Part shown: positions 1-8,553 of the stretch, one piece after another
Numbering within the stretch: the first letter of the stretch is position 1
How the letters are laid out: the number at the start of each line of letters is the position of its first letter
Assembly: GCA_944381255.1 (NCBI GenBank)
Contig: CALWKL010000068.1
Location: 1-13,931, forward strand
DNA from: an uncultured Clostridia bacterium
GTDB lineage: Bacteria; Bacillota; Clostridia; Christensenellales; UBA1242
Direction of reading: 5' to 3'
Length of the DNA stretch: 13,931 nucleotides
Program-made: the position numbers and the translations under genes
Notes under the pieces: model-generated
The model's input: the letters and a program-made list of their open reading frames with translations, nothing else
Told to the model about the DNA's origin: nothing
Databases searched by the model: none

Positions 1-406
1 AGCCAATTTGCTTCTTTACAGTGAGGATAGCACTATTGTACAAAGGGCGCTTTACACAATACTCCACTGTCATATACCTACTAGGACTTCCCTCACGCTC
101 TAGCATAAATAATTGCCAACGGTCGCGAAATCTACGAGGTAACCCTCTCATCTTCTTGTGAAATTCTACCAAATTGGAGTCGTTGATTTTGGGATTTTCT
201 TTTAAATATTTATTAATTTTGCGCATTTGCCTCATCGCTCTGCTCTCATAACACCATATAAGACGAATGATTGCCGCTACGAAAAAAGCTGCAAGTATAC
301 CCACAAAAATGAATAGAATGATGTCAAGGTTCAATCCTCCTACGATACCTTGAAAAAACTCAATCATTGAGCCTACTGCATCATCAGCGCCTAAAAATGA
401 AATCAT
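1..406 (-). CDS. Membrane-anchored protein of unknown function, 3' end outside window
   Basis: The minus-strand frame is open from an ATG at 406-404 to the window edge, giving 135 visible codons; the C-terminus is missing. AGGAG lies six bases before the ATG and supports this start. Residues about 28-52 form one strongly hydrophobic segment, preceded by a short acidic N-terminus and followed by a basic stretch (R49, R56, R60, K63, K66). This suggests an N-out, C-in single-pass anchor with a cytosolic body. That body begins with a basic stretch around residues 84-98 rich in Lys, Arg and Pro. I do not recognise a catalytic motif. The gene follows addA on the same strand, but a strong promoter of its own overlaps the addA 3' end, so it is probably a separate transcription unit. 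I do not know its function. Confidence 0.85.
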   Translation of the reverse strand, partial: MISFLGADDAVGSMIEFFQGIVGGLNLDIILFIFVGILAAFFVAAIIRLIWCYESRAMRQMRKINKYLKENPKINDSNLVEFHKKMRGLPRRFRDRWQLFMLEREGSPSRYMTVEYCVKRPLYNSAILTVKKQIG

Positions 407-440
407 AATAAACTCCTATTTTTCACAAAGTTTGTCTATC

Positions 441-461
441 TTTGTATAATCATTATACAAA
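441..461. promoter_or_regulatory. Perfect palindrome over the -10 box, PerR/Fur-family operator-like
   Basis: Ten-base arms TTTGTATAAT and ATTATACAAA flank one central C, with no mismatch. The inner 15 bases, GTATAATCATTATAC, have the 7-1-7 layout of Fur-family boxes. They differ from the Bacillus PerR consensus TTATAATNATTATAA only at the two outermost bases; the fit to the Fur consensus TGATAATNATTATCA is poorer. The palindrome covers the -10 element, where a bound protein would block RNA polymerase. A one-base loop makes an RNA hairpin terminator unlikely. The regulator assignment is inference. Confidence 0.5.
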
Positions 462-481
462 ACGAGATTAATCATTGTCAA
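452..481 (-). promoter_or_regulatory. Near-consensus sigma-A promoter of the 406..1 gene
   Basis: On the minus strand TTGACA (481-476) is followed after 18 bases by TATAAT (457-452). Both hexamers are perfect consensus. The predicted transcript starts near 445, giving a leader of about 39 bases before the ATG at 406. The -35 box lies inside the last codons of addA (the stop codon is 470-468), so the promoter is partly embedded in coding sequence. Confidence 0.8.
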
Positions 482-3400
482 TTAATATTAAGCGTTCTTG
501 CAAAAAAAAGTAAAGAAATTTTTGAGTAACGCTACGCCCAAAAGCACCCTTTACAGCCTCAGCATAACATTGCAATTGAGTATAATAGTGTTTTGCTGTA
601 GCATCCAAATCTTGAGCATTGCTTGTTTTGTAATCAATAATGATAATTTCATCATTTTTTACTGCGATGAGGTCTATCACACCTTCTACTATTACTTCAT
701 CAGTTACCGAGGTATCCAAGATTACATTCAATGGCACTTTCATTATAAAATGCTGTTCTCTATATAGTGTTGCATCTTGAATAATTGGTCGTAAATTTTG
801 CACTGCTCGTAATATTTTGCCACAATCTACCATTTCTAATTCATCTTTATTTAGAATTTTACTTAAAAATTCACGTATCTCAAGTTCGGTATCCAAATTG
901 AAGTCTATATATTGCATTGCCTTGTGAAAAGCGATACCAGTGGCAGTATCTACTCTACCATCTTTGGATTCATCTACCAAGATACCATTTTCCAAATCAA
1001 AAGTTATACCATTATTTGCTATTGCTAATCTATTTAGTGCTGTAACCGAATTTTTTAGTCGTGTACCAATATTTTGTTGATATGGATATACATATTGTTG
1101 GTTTTTGCGTAATAAGTCAACAAAATCAGCATCTACCTTGCAACTATTCTCTTCCACACTACCAGTATTTACCTCATCTACTACACTTTCTGCAGGAAGT
1201 AATGAATATTCAATCATATTATCACTAGTCAATTCTTGAGTTAATTTTTTTAGACTGCGCAACTTATCCAAATCTTCATTTTGCACGCTAGAAAGTATTA
1301 GGCTAAGGTCATTCTGCACATTTTTTAGAGCATAAGCAGTAGCAAAACTTTTGAATTTTTCCATATTGAGAGCACCCGAGATGTATAGATGATTTTTTGC
1401 ACGAGTCATCGCTACATATAGTAGTCTCTCTCTTTCTGCCAAATCTTTGTCTTTTGTAGCCAATCGCACAGCGCTGTGCAAGATAGTTTTTCTCTTGGTG
1501 CGTGTAGTATTGTCATAAGTAAACATACCCATACCCAATTCAGAATTAAGCAAAAAGTCTCCACGCTTGTCCTCAGTGTTGTATTGATGTCCACAATCTA
1601 CCATAAATACTATAGGATACTCTAGCCCTTTACTCTGATGCATAGTGGCAAAACCTATCACACTTGCACCAGCATTTGGCTCTTTGCTTACATCAATCTC
1701 GCCATTATTTTCTTCTACATTTTCTAGATATTCTACCAAATCAAAGTTGTATTTTTTGCCCAAGAAACTATTTACATACCCATTTACTCGAGCCACGCGC
1801 TCGGCTCCATCTTCCATAAAACCTATCTTATATAGGTAATCTGTCTTTTTAATAAATTTATTTAAAGTATCAAATATAGAGCCATTTATGAGATTTTTTC
1901 TACCTTCTTCAATTAATTGCAGGCAAAAGTCAATCTTTTGCTTTACCTCATCGTCTTGTGAATAATTAGACACGCACTCCCAGAAGGTATCGCATTGTGG
2001 ACTAAATAGTCGAATATTTGCTAACTCTTCCTCATCTACCCCAACGACAGGCGACACAAGCAGTGCAGTAAGCGCTATATCGTCAGTCCTGTCGTATATA
2101 AGTTTTAAATAATCGAGCAATATCTGCACTTCGTATTCATCTATGACACTATCTCCACTCAAAGGTGCCATAGGTAGCCCTAGATTAGATAATTCTTCTA
2201 GAATTTTAGGCACTCCTCCAGTACGAGAACGCGCTAGAATGGTAATATCTCCAAACTCAATATCACGGAAGCAACGCTTCTTGGCATCATAAATCTGCTT
2301 TTGTTGAGTCAATAATTGCATTATCTTATTAAAAATAGCGTACGCTTCGGCTCTAGCATAACTCTTCTCCAAATCTTCTTTTAATGGAGCAGTACTTACC
2401 TTATAGACCTCGGTAGGTACATTTTTTTCTACCTCATCTTTGGTCTTATTTATAATCATAACTTCTACTATCGGTAGCCCATTGCTAACTGGCAAATATT
2501 TAGCTCCCGAACGCATTGCGTGGTCTGGCAAATAATCAATACCAGCAAAATCTTTGGTCATAAGCACACCAAAGACAAAATTTACATAATCAAGTATCCT
2601 TTGGTCGCTTCGATAATTCTCATTTAATGGTATAGCGATAGCACTATCATTACTCTCTTGTCCAAAGCTATAAAGTTTGTCTAGGAAAATTTGAGGATTG
2701 GTATTGCGAAAACCATAAATACTTTGCTTTACATCACCTACGAGAAAAATATCACGACTTTTATGTATTAGACTAAGAATTCCCTCTTGAATATCATTTA
2801 CATCTTGATACTCATCGACATAGATTTGCTTATATCTTTCTCTAATTTCTCGACCGACCACTGGGTCTTTTAGAATTTGATAAGCATATTTTTCCAAATC
2901 AGAAAAGTCCATAAGATTATGCTCTTTCTTTAGGTTAGAAAAACTTTCTCTAAATTTCTCCACCAGCATAAACATCGCATTTACGATTTGTTGGCTACCC
3001 ATTAGGTCTGTCTTTAACTTCTCAATATCGCTTGTAATATAATTTGCTTTTACCGCATTTAAACCTGTTGCAAAAGCCTTCTTTGCCTCGCTAATTTGAG
3101 TTTTCATCTCATCATCTTCGGGCGAAATCGATGTCCTAGGTAGAGCACGCATGGAAATAGCAAATACTAGCCTATGATTTTGATAAAAGTCATTTTGGCT
3201 ATTTACACCTCGTAAAATGCTCAGATATTCGTCTAACACTTCTACTAGTCGAGTTAACCCACTATGGATACATTGATTTTTTAAATCGGTAAACACTCGC
3301 TCGAAGTGCTGGAACAATTCAACCGTACTTTTATTAATAATGCTAGCAAATTTGTTATGATTTAAATCTGCATTGTAAGCGCTATTGACTTTCGCCTTAA

Positions 3401-3998
3401 ATTGCTCTATGTCGGGCTGATTGTTCAAAAATTCATAGATTTTAAAAACATAATTATGTATTTTGTCATAGCCACGCTTATCATCAAAAGTATTGGCTAG
3501 CAGTTTAAACTGTGGATTGTCCTCTGCTATCAATTTCTCTATCACACTATTGATAGCGCGAGTACGCAAAATACTCGCTTCACTTTCCTCACAAATTGCA
3601 CATGAAGGATCCAAATCTAATACATAAAAATATTTTTGAATTAAATTTTGGCAAAATTTGTGCAAAGTGCATATGTCGCTCTGCCCTATTAGGTCAGCTT
3701 GCGTGTGTAGATAACTCTTTTGCTCTTCATCTAGTGTTGGGTCTGCTAACAGTTCGTTTATCTTATTAGCGAGTTTTACACGCATTTCACTCGCTGCAGC
3801 ATTGGTATAGGTTACCACCAAAAGTTCATCTACGCTTACCTTATGAGATATTATATTCTCTGCTATCCTCTCTATCATTACAAAAGTTTTACCACAACCA
3901 GCACCAGCAGATACCAAAATGTCAGTATCTGTAGTAAAAACAGCACGACTTTGGTTTGGGTTGAATTTACCTTTATCCTTTTGCTTATCTTGCTCCAT
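468..3998 (-). CDS. addA: ATP-dependent helicase/nuclease subunit A (AddA/RexA)
   Basis: AddA is the motor and nuclease subunit of AddAB, the Gram-positive counterpart of RecBCD. It unwinds and resects double-strand breaks so that RecA can load. The protein has 1176 residues, near the family's usual 1200 or so. UvrD/Rep superfamily 1A motifs appear in order: Q motif (FNPNQ, 12-16), Walker A AGAGCGKT (31-38), Ia (61-72), Walker B VDEYQD (394-399), III GDVKQSIYGFR (421-431), IV NENYRS (459-464), V MHQSKGLEYPIVF (786-798), VI YVAMTRAK (861-868). The C-terminal PD-(D/E)XK nuclease shows H1025, D1109 and D1122-Y-K1124, so both activities look intact. The ATG overlaps the addB stop codon by one base and has AGGAGG just upstream inside addB, implying translational coupling. 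Confidence 0.97.
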   Translation of the reverse strand: MEQDKQKDKGKFNPNQSRAVFTTDTDILVSAGAGCGKTFVMIERIAENIISHKVSVDELLVVTYTNAAASEMRVKLANKINELLADPTLDEEQKSYLHTQADLIGQSDICTLHKFCQNLIQKYFYVLDLDPSCAICEESEASILRTRAINSVIEKLIAEDNPQFKLLANTFDDKRGYDKIHNYVFKIYEFLNNQPDIEQFKAKVNSAYNADLNHNKFASIINKSTVELFQHFERVFTDLKNQCIHSGLTRLVEVLDEYLSILRGVNSQNDFYQNHRLVFAISMRALPRTSISPEDDEMKTQISEAKKAFATGLNAVKANYITSDIEKLKTDLMGSQQIVNAMFMLVEKFRESFSNLKKEHNLMDFSDLEKYAYQILKDPVVGREIRERYKQIYVDEYQDVNDIQEGILSLIHKSRDIFLVGDVKQSIYGFRNTNPQIFLDKLYSFGQESNDSAIAIPLNENYRSDQRILDYVNFVFGVLMTKDFAGIDYLPDHAMRSGAKYLPVSNGLPIVEVMIINKTKDEVEKNVPTEVYKVSTAPLKEDLEKSYARAEAYAIFNKIMQLLTQQKQIYDAKKRCFRDIEFGDITILARSRTGGVPKILEELSNLGLPMAPLSGDSVIDEYEVQILLDYLKLIYDRTDDIALTALLVSPVVGVDEEELANIRLFSPQCDTFWECVSNYSQDDEVKQKIDFCLQLIEEGRKNLINGSIFDTLNKFIKKTDYLYKIGFMEDGAERVARVNGYVNSFLGKKYNFDLVEYLENVEENNGEIDVSKEPNAGASVIGFATMHQSKGLEYPIVFMVDCGHQYNTEDKRGDFLLNSELGMGMFTYDNTTRTKRKTILHSAVRLATKDKDLAERERLLYVAMTRAKNHLYISGALNMEKFKSFATAYALKNVQNDLSLILSSVQNEDLDKLRSLKKLTQELTSDNMIEYSLLPAESVVDEVNTGSVEENSCKVDADFVDLLRKNQQYVYPYQQNIGTRLKNSVTALNRLAIANNGITFDLENGILVDESKDGRVDTATGIAFHKAMQYIDFNLDTELEIREFLSKILNKDELEMVDCGKILRAVQNLRPIIQDATLYREQHFIMKVPLNVILDTSVTDEVIVEGVIDLIAVKNDEIIIIDYKTSNAQDLDATAKHYYTQLQCYAEAVKGAFGRSVTQKFLYFFLQERLILIDND

Positions 3999-4008
3999 TA
4001 TTCCTCCT
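3996..4008 (-). promoter_or_regulatory. addB stop/addA start junction with embedded Shine-Dalgarno
   Basis: AGGAGG (4008-4003) encodes part of the final acidic residues of AddB and stands four bases before the addA ATG (3998-3996). The addB stop TAA (4000-3998) shares its last A with that ATG, giving TAATG. Re-initiation by ribosomes finishing addB would balance the two subunits of the heterodimer. Confidence 0.85.
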
Positions 4009-7000
4009 CAAATTCAAACACTTTGGCACTCTCGACACTCCAGTCCTCACTGCGTTCGCAATCTTTGGTTGTAACTCCACTACCACAAATTTCACGATAC
4101 TTACAGTACTCACAAGATTTAGATAGATGCGCTGGCGCTATCACCCCATTAGCAATATCATTTATAGCGCCCTCCAATACATCTTTTGCATATTTTAATA
4201 AATAGCCAAATGTTTTTTCATCTGCTTTGACTTTATTAGACATTACAATTTTGTCATTTGCGACATTTTCCTTTGAAGTACTCAGACCTATGCGGACAAT
4301 ATCGCTCTTTGGGTGCTCTAGGCTTAGCTGGTCATCTTGACAAAGTATATCCACAGCATCATCTAGTGGTACACCACTCATACAATAAGAAGAATATTTG
4401 CTCTCTACATCGCCCTCAGAATACTCATTGTGCACAGGCAAATAAAATGCGCCACCCGGTTGCATTTTTAGATATTCCAAAATAACTGCTAAGTAGTAAA
4501 ACAACTGAATTTTTTTACCCATATAAAAATTTAGCAATTTAAAATCTGCGCTATTTTTACTAGTCTTGTAATCTACTATTCTCAGGCGATTGCCACAAAT
4601 ATCTGCTCGGTCAATTTTACCATTAATTTTGATTGTTTTGCCAGTGTTAATTATCGCTATCGTAGGCACTGGTACAAAGCCATCTGTACCAAACTTTGCC
4701 TCTACATAGCAAACCTTGTACTTAGAATGAGACAATTGATAATTCACTGCACCACAGGCACGCACTGCCTCTGTATATAGAGCCTCTAGTCTAGCTTGAT
4801 TTTTCCCTCCAAGGACTAGATGAGCAAACTGTGGACTCTTTAGCACATTATCAAAAATTTCTCGCACTATTTTTTCAATCGAAGCTTCATCTTGTATGCC
4901 TTTGTTCTTTAGCAAAATACCGAATTTTTCTAGTACCCCATGCAGAATATTACCAGTATCCAGTGCTTCAATATGCGAAGATTTTTTCTCTTTTAACTTA
5001 ATCCCATAGTTCAAAAAGTGTGCATAAGGGCAATCAAAAAACTTTTCGATTTGTGTTACCCCAGCCTTGCCTTGTGCAAAGAATAATTCATTAGCCCTAG
5101 TAAGTCTAGGTACAGTAGTACGGATAGTACGCCATTGCTCCAACTTGGCTAATATATTAGGCTCATTTTCCTCTATGCAAGTTGCTAATGCTTTAGTTAT
5201 ACCATCTTTTTGACCGTTACCAATGCGTTCAATATACCCACGTAACATTGTGTCTTTATTGACATACAGAGTAGCCAAGCGATTGTGCCTACCTCCAAAA
5301 GCATTATCATCTGTTAAGTAATAATTCAAATTAATAATAGGCAATTTAGCATCATTGTAAATAAATATTTTTTGTAGCGCTCCCACTACATTAGCAGGCA
5401 CAGATTCCCCATCAGCCGAATTTCTAGGATAAGTTATTATTAGCCCTTTTTCAAAGTGCCCCAATCGTTCAATCATATTGAGCCGACTCAATGCGTTAAT
5501 TTCTCGCACAAGAGGAGTTATACAGACACTAACCTCACTTAATTCTACCTTATCGTTATCTGAGATAAGTTCTACATCGCCAACACTTCTAGGCAAATTA
5601 CCTTCTATAGCCCCTACTAAGTATAGATACTCCACTGACCCAAATACCGATTTTTCGTAATCTCCCACGCATACACAGTCTACACTACGAGGTAATGGCG
5701 CTATGCTAACACTAGATATACAATTTTGCCAAATTTTTTTGAATTCAGCAATACTAACCGACATATTACCCGTTACATTTACTATACTATCTAAAGCCTC
5801 GATAAGTTTTGTATAAGATTGCCTTGCAATATTTGCTCTCTCAAGGTCGCCTTGAATAGTAGCAGTAGAAGCTAAATTTTCTAATTGCTCCTCAACTTGA
5901 AGAATATCAAACATATCCTTTAAATTACTCACATACTCATTAAGCGTATGGGCAGTGTGCATTTTGTCCATAAAATCAAAAATTGGTTTTAATAAGCCCT
6001 CATTCAATTTCAAGTAACAATCAAAATCTTTATCCTCACAATTAGGCTTTTGGACAGTACGCAAAGTCTCTTTGGTCAGTCCGTAATGTGTGGTTACGTT
6101 TTTGTACAATTCTCTATCTTCATTGGAGATTGAAACAAGAGCATTATTTAATACTCGATACACAGCGCTTACTTCCATATCAGATGTTACAAGGTCTAGC
6201 AACGCTTGTACCAATTTCCCTGCTTCAGTGTTCTCAAAAGCAAATTTTGTGTCAATCCAAAAAGATAGACCAAAGTCTTCAAAAATCTTTTTAATCATTG
6301 GCGCATAAGTTTCAATATCTGTTACGCCGATAGCAAAATCACGGTATCTTGCCCCAGCCTTTATCTTTTGCAAAATATCTAGCGCCACCCATTCAATTTC
6401 CAGTCTAGGGTTGCCCGCTTCATAAATTCTAATAGTATCAGAATTTTCAAGTCTATACACACTATTCTGCACTGCTAACAGATTGTTTAGAATGTGTTTT
6501 GGCACCTCACTGCAATCATTAGCACAATTCTTTATATTTAAAGTAGTGCCTAGATTAGAAGCAATATTTTTTAGATTCTCTAGGATTGAATTAGAATAAA
6601 GTTCAGCATTAGGTTGCCCATCTTCTGCAGAAAGTACACCTATTGATACAGAATTTGCTTGCAATACAAAACTTTGAATAATTGAATATTCAATTAAATC
6701 AAAATTGTCAAACATACAAAAATGTACATCACAGTTAGAATATTTACCCTGCTCTATAGCACTAGCCAACTTTTGTTTAAATCCTTGCATATCCACCGAT
6801 GACTTAGCCTTTAGTTCATCTAAGTAATAGCGGTATATAAGAGTAATATCTGTAAGTTTTGCTTTTAGTGAAACATTTTTCACCTTTTTACAAGCCTTGT
6901 CCAAATCAGCAGGGCTTACATTGCATGCTTCCAAAGTATTGATAGTGCGAGCAAGTTGACTAGCAAAGGCAACTGACTTTAGAGTATCTACAAAGCACAC

Positions 7001-7297
7001 CAACTCATCGCTATGCTTAAAAACCAAGTCTTCAATAATTAAAGTCTCATCTAACATAGATATAGGCTTAAAATCTGGCATAAGTTGACTAGCTAATTTG
7101 TCAAGGCTCATTATATCTATACCAATAGTAGCCTGCAAAGAAAGCCTATCTAATATTAATTTTGTTAGGAATAGATTATATTGCATAGGCACTATTACCA
7201 ATTGTCTTTTGCCTTCCTTCAAGCCCAAGCCAATACCATCTATTTGAGTCTTTAAAATATCCAAAAAATTATTAGACAATACTGCAGAAAATTTCAT
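3998..7297 (-). CDS. addB: ATP-dependent helicase/nuclease subunit B (AddB/RexB), Fe-S type
   Basis: AddB is the partner of AddA. In characterised AddAB it carries the second nuclease and reads Chi sites. The protein has 1099 residues. The C-terminal nuclease shows H786, D896 (GKID) and D909-Y-K911. Four cysteines match the AddB iron-sulphur staple: C756 (FFDCPYAHF) before the nuclease core, then C1062-x2-C1065-x5-C1071 after it. The segment VGAIEGNLPR (561-570) fits the AddB helicase-like fold. The N-terminus has no GxxGxGKT Walker A motif where many AddB proteins have one. An in-frame TAG lies a few codons upstream, so the motif has not been lost through a wrong start. GGGAG seven bases before the ATG supports this start. 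The order addB-addA with overlap is typical. Confidence 0.95.
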   Translation of the reverse strand: MKFSAVLSNNFLDILKTQIDGIGLGLKEGKRQLVIVPMQYNLFLTKLILDRLSLQATIGIDIMSLDKLASQLMPDFKPISMLDETLIIEDLVFKHSDELVCFVDTLKSVAFASQLARTINTLEACNVSPADLDKACKKVKNVSLKAKLTDITLIYRYYLDELKAKSSVDMQGFKQKLASAIEQGKYSNCDVHFCMFDNFDLIEYSIIQSFVLQANSVSIGVLSAEDGQPNAELYSNSILENLKNIASNLGTTLNIKNCANDCSEVPKHILNNLLAVQNSVYRLENSDTIRIYEAGNPRLEIEWVALDILQKIKAGARYRDFAIGVTDIETYAPMIKKIFEDFGLSFWIDTKFAFENTEAGKLVQALLDLVTSDMEVSAVYRVLNNALVSISNEDRELYKNVTTHYGLTKETLRTVQKPNCEDKDFDCYLKLNEGLLKPIFDFMDKMHTAHTLNEYVSNLKDMFDILQVEEQLENLASTATIQGDLERANIARQSYTKLIEALDSIVNVTGNMSVSIAEFKKIWQNCISSVSIAPLPRSVDCVCVGDYEKSVFGSVEYLYLVGAIEGNLPRSVGDVELISDNDKVELSEVSVCITPLVREINALSRLNMIERLGHFEKGLIITYPRNSADGESVPANVVGALQKIFIYNDAKLPIINLNYYLTDDNAFGGRHNRLATLYVNKDTMLRGYIERIGNGQKDGITKALATCIEENEPNILAKLEQWRTIRTTVPRLTRANELFFAQGKAGVTQIEKFFDCPYAHFLNYGIKLKEKKSSHIEALDTGNILHGVLEKFGILLKNKGIQDEASIEKIVREIFDNVLKSPQFAHLVLGGKNQARLEALYTEAVRACGAVNYQLSHSKYKVCYVEAKFGTDGFVPVPTIAIINTGKTIKINGKIDRADICGNRLRIVDYKTSKNSADFKLLNFYMGKKIQLFYYLAVILEYLKMQPGGAFYLPVHNEYSEGDVESKYSSYCMSGVPLDDAVDILCQDDQLSLEHPKSDIVRIGLSTSKENVANDKIVMSNKVKADEKTFGYLLKYAKDVLEGAINDIANGVIAPAHLSKSCEYCKYREICGSGVTTKDCERSEDWSVESAKVFEFEEE

Positions 7298-7304
7298 TTG
7301 TACA

Positions 7305-7332
7305 CTCCCAAAGTAATCAGCCTATTATAACA
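7305..7332 (-). promoter_or_regulatory. Extended -10 promoter and Shine-Dalgarno of addBA
   Basis: On the minus strand TGTTATAAT (7332-7324) is a full extended -10 element. The region 16-18 bases upstream has only a weak -35 match (TACTCA), which an extended -10 tolerates. Transcription would start near 7317, and the leader carries GGGAG (7309-7305) seven bases before the addB ATG at 7297. I see no SOS (LexA) box in the immediate promoter. Confidence 0.6.
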
Positions 7333-7562
7333 CAAAAATAAATTTTTGAGTAGTTAATTTTAAAACTTTTTTCACCCAAATTTTGCTTAGATTTGTACAC
7401 AAATTTTACCAAGACAAGATATCGTTTAGAATAAATATTTATAAAAAATAAAGCAAAACATTCTAAGTATTTATCTACCAAATCTATATCTACAAAATCT
7501 ATAAATAAAAATAGAGTATATAACTAACTTCTATAACTAACAGCTCCTAATTTTTAACAAAC

Positions 7563-7583
7563 AAAAAAGGTCTAGTCGACCTT
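7563..7583 (-). terminator. Intrinsic terminator downstream of the Myb-like gene
   Basis: Read on the minus strand, AAGGTC (7583-7578), a five-base loop GACTA and GACCTT (7572-7567) form a six-pair stem running directly into a T tract. It lies about 115 bases past the stop codon at 7699, so the mRNA would have a long 3' untranslated region. Confidence 0.7.
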
Positions 7584-7619
7584 ATAAATTAAAATCAATT
7601 TTAAATTTTATTAAAACTT

Positions 7620-7691
7620 AGCCCAAATTACTACAAATTCTTAAGTATTATGCATAGTATTATGCAAAGCATAGTATTGCATAATTTGGCT
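7620..7691 (-). repeat. Tandem 12-bp repeats and nested hairpins in a 3' untranslated region
   Basis: On the plus strand AGTATTATGCAT (7644-7655) is followed directly by AGTATTATGCAA (7656-7667), and after five bases by a degenerate third copy AGTATTGCATAA (7673-7684). Perfect inverted arms ATTATGCAA (7659-7667) and TTGCATAAT (7677-7685) flank a nine-base loop. An outer pair, AGCCCAAATTA (7620-7630) and TAATTTGGCT (7682-7691), matches with one bulge. The outer and inner stems share bases, so they cannot both form fully. The cluster begins eight bases after the stop of the Myb-like gene. Confidence 0.6.
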
Positions 7692-7698
7692 ATTTATA

Positions 7699-8553
7699 TC
7701 ATTTTTTGTAACTTCTTTCCTGCTTTTCTATTAACTCACTAACGAAATTTTTTAATTTTTTCATTTGATTTGACTCAGCTAATTCTTGGAGTTTGATGTA
7801 ATTATTACTGTTTTCTAACATATTGTTATCAATCATAGACTTATATTTATTTATTTGTAAATTTAATGATTTATTTTGCTCTCTCAATTCGCGTATCAAT
7901 ACTTCCTTTCTCTTTAAGTCTATAGCAGTTTCCTGAAGTTTACTATTAGCCATCTTCATTTCAAAATTTTGGCGCATTTCCAACTCCTCTTCTGCAGAGC
8001 GTTTCACTAGACGCACAAGCCCCCAAAATAATGATTGTATTTCCTTTTCGGTTATAATATTTTGACTAGCGGTAAGATTTAATTTTATTATATTTTTATT
8101 GTTGATTTTCCTACAGACCTTACCTTCTCTTTCAAGTTCAGCACGAATACTTGTAACCAAATTATTGTTTTGCTTTATTAAGTTTCGATATTTGTTTTGC
8201 AATCGTATAGCTTGCTTTACATCTCCATTACTTAGTTCAAAACAAGTATTCCTTACACTTTTACCATTATCCACTAATAAAGTTCTAAGAATATTTTCTT
8301 CTTCCTCTTTTTCAAAATGACTTACGCTAGGAAGCTCCACTTTATTAGCTTTCAACAAGTCCGCAATATCGTCATTTTGACTTGCTAGATTAATTAGCCT
8401 ATAGAAAAAATTCCTAACGCTATAAGTCTTTCTACCACTGCTCTTAGCATATTTTTCAAAGCCATTTACCATATTACCGCTATCATTATTTTTTATTACT
8501 GATACCAAATCAGCAATTTCTTGTATTGTCCAACCTAAAATTTTTACTTCCAT
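7699..8553 (-). CDS. Myb/RsfA-like DNA-binding domain plus coiled-coil protein
   Basis: The protein has 284 residues from the ATG at 8553. A TTG ten codons upstream has no ribosome site, whereas AAGAGGT precedes the ATG by four bases. Residues about 5-58 follow the bacterial Myb/SANT pattern of the prespore regulator RsfA: W8-T at the start of helix 1, a G..NGF turn near 26-32, then GRKTYSVRNFFYRL (40-53) as a probable recognition helix with basic and aromatic residues. Residues 81-130 form a second basic helical region (GKSVRNTCFELSNGD, then QNKYRNLIK). Residues about 185-280 are charged with heptad-like leucines and are probably coiled coil. It is cytosolic, with no signal peptide or membrane segment. 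The likely role is a transcription factor, by inference from the fold pattern. It is divergent from the next gene. Confidence 0.75.
   Translation of the reverse strand: MEVKILGWTIQEIADLVSVIKNNDSGNMVNGFEKYAKSSGRKTYSVRNFFYRLINLASQNDDIADLLKANKVELPSVSHFEKEEEENILRTLLVDNGKSVRNTCFELSNGDVKQAIRLQNKYRNLIKQNNNLVTSIRAELEREGKVCRKINNKNIIKLNLTASQNIITEKEIQSLFWGLVRLVKRSAEEELEMRQNFEMKMANSKLQETAIDLKRKEVLIRELREQNKSLNLQINKYKSMIDNNMLENSNNYIKLQELAESNQMKKLKNFVSELIEKQERSYKK

Larger units (their letters stand above)
7333..7698. other. AT-rich intergenic gap between addB and the Myb-like gene
   Basis: I find no credible gene here; the longest ATG frames next to a ribosome site are about a dozen codons. The gap holds an intrinsic terminator near 7563-7583, a tandem-repeat/hairpin cluster at 7620-7691, and a 6-2-6 inverted repeat ATTTGTACACAAAT (7391-7404). 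It also has short direct repeats around 7475-7545: TATAACTAAC occurs twice three bases apart, and a CTACCAAATCTAT/CTACAAAATCTAT pair lies near 7475-7503. No RNA family is recognisable to me. Confidence 0.6.

Noticed and set aside
441..461. Palindrome read as an addA terminator
   Set aside because: The loop would be one base and the stem is almost all A-T with no useful T tract, so an operator fits better.
3843..4205. Plus-strand frame of 120 codons over the addA/addB junction
   Set aside because: It is antisense to two strongly supported genes and lacks a ribosome site and recognisable protein character.
7391..7404. ATTTGTACACAAAT inverted repeat as a regulator site for addBA
   Set aside because: It lies about 60 bases upstream of the -10, is short and A/T-rich, and matches no operator I can name; chance is likely.
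7440..7560. AT-rich short repeats considered as CRISPR or an origin
   Set aside because: Repeats are short, imperfect and unevenly spaced, and no good cluster of DnaA boxes (TTATCCACA) is present.
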